From: Roseinatronobacter sp. S2 | GTDB taxonomy: Bacteria; Pseudomonadota; Alphaproteobacteria; Rhodobacterales; Rhodobacteraceae | Assembly (NCBI RefSeq): GCF_029581395.1 | Contig: NZ_CP121115.1 | Span: 248,001-312,000 of the forward strand | Direction of reading: 5' to 3' | Length of the DNA: 64,000 nucleotides | Shown here: piece by piece, positions 61,199 to 64,000 of the stretch | Layout: each line of letters starts with the position of its first letter | How positions within the stretch are numbered: position 1 is the first letter of the stretch | Notes under the pieces: generated by a model | Seen by the model: only the letters and a program-made list of their open reading frames with translations | The model's database searches: none | Told to the model about the DNA's origin: nothing | Position numbers and translations under genes: made by a program

Positions 61199-61761
61199 TA
61201 TTCGGCCCCTTTGTCTGTTTGTTTTGCTACAGTATTGCCTTTCGCCGGCGCGTTACCGCGTTTCCCGTTGCGAAAAACGGCGTTCAGACCGACCATGTCG
61301 TTAATGACATTCAGCGCCTGAACAAAGGCGGCGAAAATCAGGAAGATTGTCGCCGCACTCCACCAGGGCCAGACCTGCCATGCCAGCACCCAGGTAACAC
61401 GCCCGCTTTGGTGCATCCTTAGTGAATAAGGGATGAACTGCCACGCCATCAGCGCGATGAAGACAAACACGACAATTCCGGCAAAGAGCGTCAGAAACTG
61501 GTGCGTACGCGGCCCCACAAGGGCACCCAGAACCTCGACCGATATGTTGCTGCGTTGTGCCAAATTGGCGGGGATGCAACTTGCGATCACCACCGCCATC
61601 ACGACAGAGCTGACATCGTTCACGCCGTGGATGGGTGCCGAAAACGCAAACCGCATCAGCGCATCCAAACTTACCATAAGCGCCAGCAGAAGCAGCCCTG
61701 CAAACCCGATCAGCGCAAGCCATTGCGTCATGCGCCGCGTCACTCGATCCAGTGCTTCCAA
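61198..61761 (-). CDS. TRAP transporter small permease (DctQ family)
   Basis: A 187-aa protein with four helices (about 13-32, 45-63, 85-105 and 127-150) and the W-x-x-x-x-A-T-I-F-L-I-F-A-A-F-V end of the family. GGGAGGGG precedes the ATG. No receptor gene is adjacent; the operon contains only dctQ and dctM, so it must use a receptor from elsewhere, probably the dctP product at 51682. Confidence 0.9.
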   Translation of the reverse strand: MEALDRVTRRMTQWLALIGFAGLLLLALMVSLDALMRFAFSAPIHGVNDVSSVVMAVVIASCIPANLAQRSNISVEVLGALVGPRTHQFLTLFAGIVVFVFIALMAWQFIPYSLRMHQSGRVTWVLAWQVWPWWSAATIFLIFAAFVQALNVINDMVGLNAVFRNGKRGNAPAKGNTVAKQTDKGAE

Positions 61762-61843
61762 AGAGCATCCCCTCCCTGATTGATGCTTTTGTGAAGGCCA
61801 GTCTTAAGTTCGTTGCGGCGCAGAAATTACAGAAACATGCAAT

Positions 61844-61861
61844 ATGTCCGCTGAATGGACG
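61844..61861. promoter_or_regulatory. IclR-type palindrome before dctQ
   Basis: ATGTCCGCTGAATGGACG differs from the site at 62884-62901 at only two of 18 positions. It stands 83 bases before the dctQ start and just beyond the iclR stop. Confidence 0.6.
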
Positions 61862-61878
61862 CGGCAATTGACCGTGCC

Positions 61879-62733
61879 TTAGCCAATGGGGCGCAATCGC
61901 GCGATCTCGCCCTTGTTCAAGGCCCCGACAAGGTCATGCGAAATCCTTGCAGCCGTCTCCAGCAGATCCTCGCGATACAGCTCAACCGCGCGCGCAAATT
62001 TTATTGAGTTCGTCGACCAGATCAGCGTTACGCATGCGAAAACCCGGTCTTCATACCAGATGGGAGCTGAGATGCTGCCGGTTTCCGGTGTGAAATCGGC
62101 CATCCGAAAACCCACACCCATTTCGCGTACCCGCTTCAGGATGATGTCAAGACTGCCATCGACCATAATGAATGGCGGTCGCTGACCCGTGACCTCGCTT
62201 AGCAATGCCAGAAGCGACTCCCGTTCATCATCCGGCATGAATGCCAGAATGGCCCGCCCCGCAGACGTTTCGAGTACCGGCATCTGTTTTCCGACCATGC
62301 CATGATTAACCGAATAAGGGCTTATCTGGTGTGTCGATTCACGCACCTCGACATGGTAGTTCCGGAACGTAACAAGGTCTATCGGCCAAAGCACCCGGCG
62401 ACCCAGATCGATCATGTGCGGGACAGCGATATCACAAACCCAATCCTCATCCCGAAACCCCGAGCTAAGCGATTTCACATGCAGCGTCGGGCGCCATTTG
62501 TTTGAAAAATGGTCGCGCGTGACCAGTCCCATCTCGGCCAAAGTTTCCAGCAGCCTGTAGACTGAAGGACGCGGGATGCCTGTCTTTTCAGAAATTTCCG
62601 AAGGTTTCGCACCGTTAAAGCGGTTCACTGTTTGCAGGATCAAGATACCCCGCTGAAGCGATCTGATGGTCGATAGCGATGAAATGGTGTGCCTCCCTCC
62701 TTGGTGGATCAAAGCCGGTACAGGCCCCCGCAC
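61879..62733 (-). CDS. IclR-family transcriptional regulator
   Basis: A regulator of about 284 aa from GTG 62733 (AAAGGA upstream). A second possible start is ATT 62685, which has a much stronger site (GGAGGGAGG, 6-base spacing) and would give the usual length, starting SSLSTIRSLQRG. The winged helix (I-S-E-K-T-G-I-P-R-P-S-V-Y-R-L-L-E-T-L) and the IclR effector domain with GRAILAF and the late SLDIILKRVREMG are present. IclR proteins of this kind control aromatic acid catabolism. Its gene lies between two copies of the palindrome that also precedes dctQ and the dioxygenase gene. Confidence 0.9.
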   Translation of the reverse strand: MRGPVPALIHQGGRHTISSLSTIRSLQRGILILQTVNRFNGAKPSEISEKTGIPRPSVYRLLETLAEMGLVTRDHFSNKWRPTLHVKSLSSGFRDEDWVCDIAVPHMIDLGRRVLWPIDLVTFRNYHVEVRESTHQISPYSVNHGMVGKQMPVLETSAGRAILAFMPDDERESLLALLSEVTGQRPPFIMVDGSLDIILKRVREMGVGFRMADFTPETGSISAPIWYEDRVFACVTLIWSTNSIKFARAVELYREDLLETAARISHDLVGALNKGEIARLRPIG

Positions 62734-63049
62734 TATGAATCCTTTGCACAAGAACACAAAGCGATTTTGACATGTAAGATGTTATTTTTACGAAAAAAAC
62801 CACCGATTCAGCCTCTATTATCTTGATATTAAACGCTTTCATATAAAATTTCGCAGCGCCTGCCCCGGTCGCCCACACCGCGAATGTCCGCTTAATGGAC
62901 AACACACAAATTGCGCCTGCACCTGAACCGCGAACTCTCTACATACCGGAAAAGCACCCGAAACCTCTGGCGATGTGCGCTGCACGGCAGTGCTGCGCCA
63001 ATGACATCAGGCCCGGCACAGGGTGCCGGGAAACGAAAGGAAGAGGCGC
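62734..63049. promoter_or_regulatory. Divergent control region of iclR and the dioxygenase gene
   Basis: A 316-bp region with an AT-rich centre (62770-62840) near the iclR side. ATGTCCGCTTAATGGACA (62884-62901), a TGTCC-7-GGACA palindrome, is the likely operator for the IclR regulator, 149 bases before the dioxygenase start. Confidence 0.6.
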
Positions 63050-64000
63050 ATGTCGATCACGTCACTTGGCTATATTGGAGTTAATTCAAAAAAGCGGTCT
63101 GACTGGGAAGGTTTTGCAACCGGGCTTCTGGGCATGCAGAAAGTCGACAGCGGCGGCGCGATGAGCCTGTTTCGCATGGATGACCGCAAGCAGCGCCTGA
63201 TTGTCACCGGCGAAGGTGAAGAAAATCTGGCCTTCATGGGCTGGGAAGTCGACACCCCCGCAGACCTTGATGCGCTGGCGTCCCGGCTGGAAAATGCGGG
63301 TGTTGCCGTCACCCAGCAGGGCGCGGCGTTGGCAGACCAACGCCATGTTGCGCGCCTTATTTCCTTCCACGATCCTGACAATAACCGCATCGAAGTATTC
63401 TGCGGCCCTGAGATTGCCAAAGACCCGTTTCTGTCAGGCCGTCCGATATCGGGATTCAAGACCGGCTCGCTTGGTATGGGTCATGTGGTCTTGCACGTTG
63501 AAAATATCGAAGGGCTTTTGTCTTTCTACCGCGACCTTCTGGGCTTTAACGTCACCGATTACGGTCTGACGCCGTATCCGCTGTATTTCTTCCATGTCAA
63601 CGGGCGCCACCACAGCTTTGCAATGGTTGGATCAGGGCGCAAGGGTGTGCATCATTTCATGGTAGAGCTGCTGTCACTGGACGATGTGGGACAAGGTTAC
63701 GACATTGCGCAACAGCGTTCAGAGGGGGTGGCCTATTCACTGGGCCGTCACTCGAACGATCACATGCTAAGCTTTTATTCCAACACGCCATCAAATTTCT
63801 TTGTCGAATACGGCTGGGGCGCACAGATCGTCGATCCTGCCACATGGAAACCTTTTGAAACCACGCAGGGGCCATCGACCTGGGGCCACGAGCGGTTGCA
63901 CCTTCCCGAAGACAACCCAATCCGGGCCGAAATGCGCGAAATGCGGCATCAAACCGCGCGCGACGGGTTCCGCGCGCCCGATCCACAGCCAAACTGCGCA
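63050..64000 (+). CDS. Extradiol ring-cleavage dioxygenase, type I (VOC fold), 3' end outside window
   Basis: At least 317 codons of a two-domain VOC protein. AAAGGAAGAG lies just before ATG 63050. The second domain holds the iron ligands of type I extradiol dioxygenases: His145 in GHVVLHV, His202 in HHFMVE and Glu253 in FFVEYGW, with the active-site His/Tyr in RHHS (187-188), HSNDH (234-238) and Tyr243. The spacing matches BphC-like enzymes that open catechol-type rings next to the hydroxyls. The substrate cannot be read; large bicyclic or substituted catechols are both possible. It is controlled from the same region as iclR and probably starts an aromatic meta-cleavage operon that continues to the right. 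Confidence 0.88.
   Translation, partial: MSITSLGYIGVNSKKRSDWEGFATGLLGMQKVDSGGAMSLFRMDDRKQRLIVTGEGEENLAFMGWEVDTPADLDALASRLENAGVAVTQQGAALADQRHVARLISFHDPDNNRIEVFCGPEIAKDPFLSGRPISGFKTGSLGMGHVVLHVENIEGLLSFYRDLLGFNVTDYGLTPYPLYFFHVNGRHHSFAMVGSGRKGVHHFMVELLSLDDVGQGYDIAQQRSEGVAYSLGRHSNDHMLSFYSNTPSNFFVEYGWGAQIVDPATWKPFETTQGPSTWGHERLHLPEDNPIRAEMREMRHQTARDGFRAPDPQPNCA

Noticed and set aside
1..64000. CRISPR arrays, phage cassettes, insertion sequences, rRNA genes
   Set aside because: No regularly spaced repeats, integrase, transposase or conserved RNA sequence was seen anywhere in the window.

Overview
The window looks like chromosomal DNA of an alphaproteobacterium of the order Rhodobacterales (roseobacter/Rhodobacter relatives). 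It has high GC, many short-overlap operons, a gene-transfer-agent head-spike base homologue, and a typical set of TRAP, TTT, BMP and NitT/TauT-type transporters. No rRNA, tRNA, CRISPR array, insertion sequence or prophage was recognised. The window mixes an exopolysaccharide (EPS) locus with several accessory nutrient-scavenging and catabolic loci.

Layout. 1-1000: end-truncated YjgN/DUF898 membrane protein. 1065-1567: GTA spike-base homologue with an overlapping downstream frame. 1837-4257: secreted proteins of unknown role, one with Sel1 repeats. 4682-13855: EPS locus with an ExoY-type initiating sugar transferase, a small exported protein, an operon of hypothetical protein, Wzy/O-antigen ligase, PPP-type phosphatase and Wzc-type co-polymerase/tyrosine kinase, then a COG3904 protein and GalU. 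14084-23381: sugar-acid catabolic locus with DUF1537 kinase, GntR regulator, PdxA-like dehydrogenase, D-2-hydroxyacid dehydrogenase, DHDPS-family lyase, TctABC importer and iron-type alcohol dehydrogenase. 23675-30994: heme uptake island with an ECF sigma factor, TonB, ExbD, ExbB, heme oxygenase, an STN-bearing outer-membrane receptor and FecR.

31335-33819: CPBP protease and two small exported proteins. 34129-46406: two ABC importers (a NitT/TauT/THI5-like one and a BMP-type one), each next to its own COG0212 5-formyltetrahydrofolate cyclo-ligase paralogue, with RpiR and LysR regulators between them. 46524-51250: an acyl-CoA beta-oxidation cluster that is damaged: frameshifted thiolase, frameshifted TetR, and TetR C-terminus fused in frame to an acyl-CoA dehydrogenase lacking its N-terminus. 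51682-64000: TRAP transporter parts, an Lrp regulator with a disrupted start, a complete pyruvate dehydrogenase operon (aceE-aceF-lpd), a BKACE-family enzyme, an IclR regulator and an extradiol ring-cleavage dioxygenase.

How the parts may work together. The sugar-acid locus probably imports a carboxylate through TctABC, oxidises and phosphorylates it, and uses the PdxA-like enzyme to give a triose phosphate. A shared 16-nt box before the kinase and before the alcohol dehydrogenase/TctB promoters suggests one regulon, probably under the GntR protein. In the last region three copies of a GTCCGC-n3-ATGGAC palindrome lie before the BKACE gene, before dctQM and between iclR and the dioxygenase, which suggests an IclR regulon for uptake and breakdown of an aromatic acid. 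The adjacent pyruvate dehydrogenase could consume pyruvate from such a pathway.

Three clear reading-frame breaks between 48 and 54 kb all sit in short homopolymers. They may be assembly errors or real decay, and should be resolved before any function is concluded for those genes.
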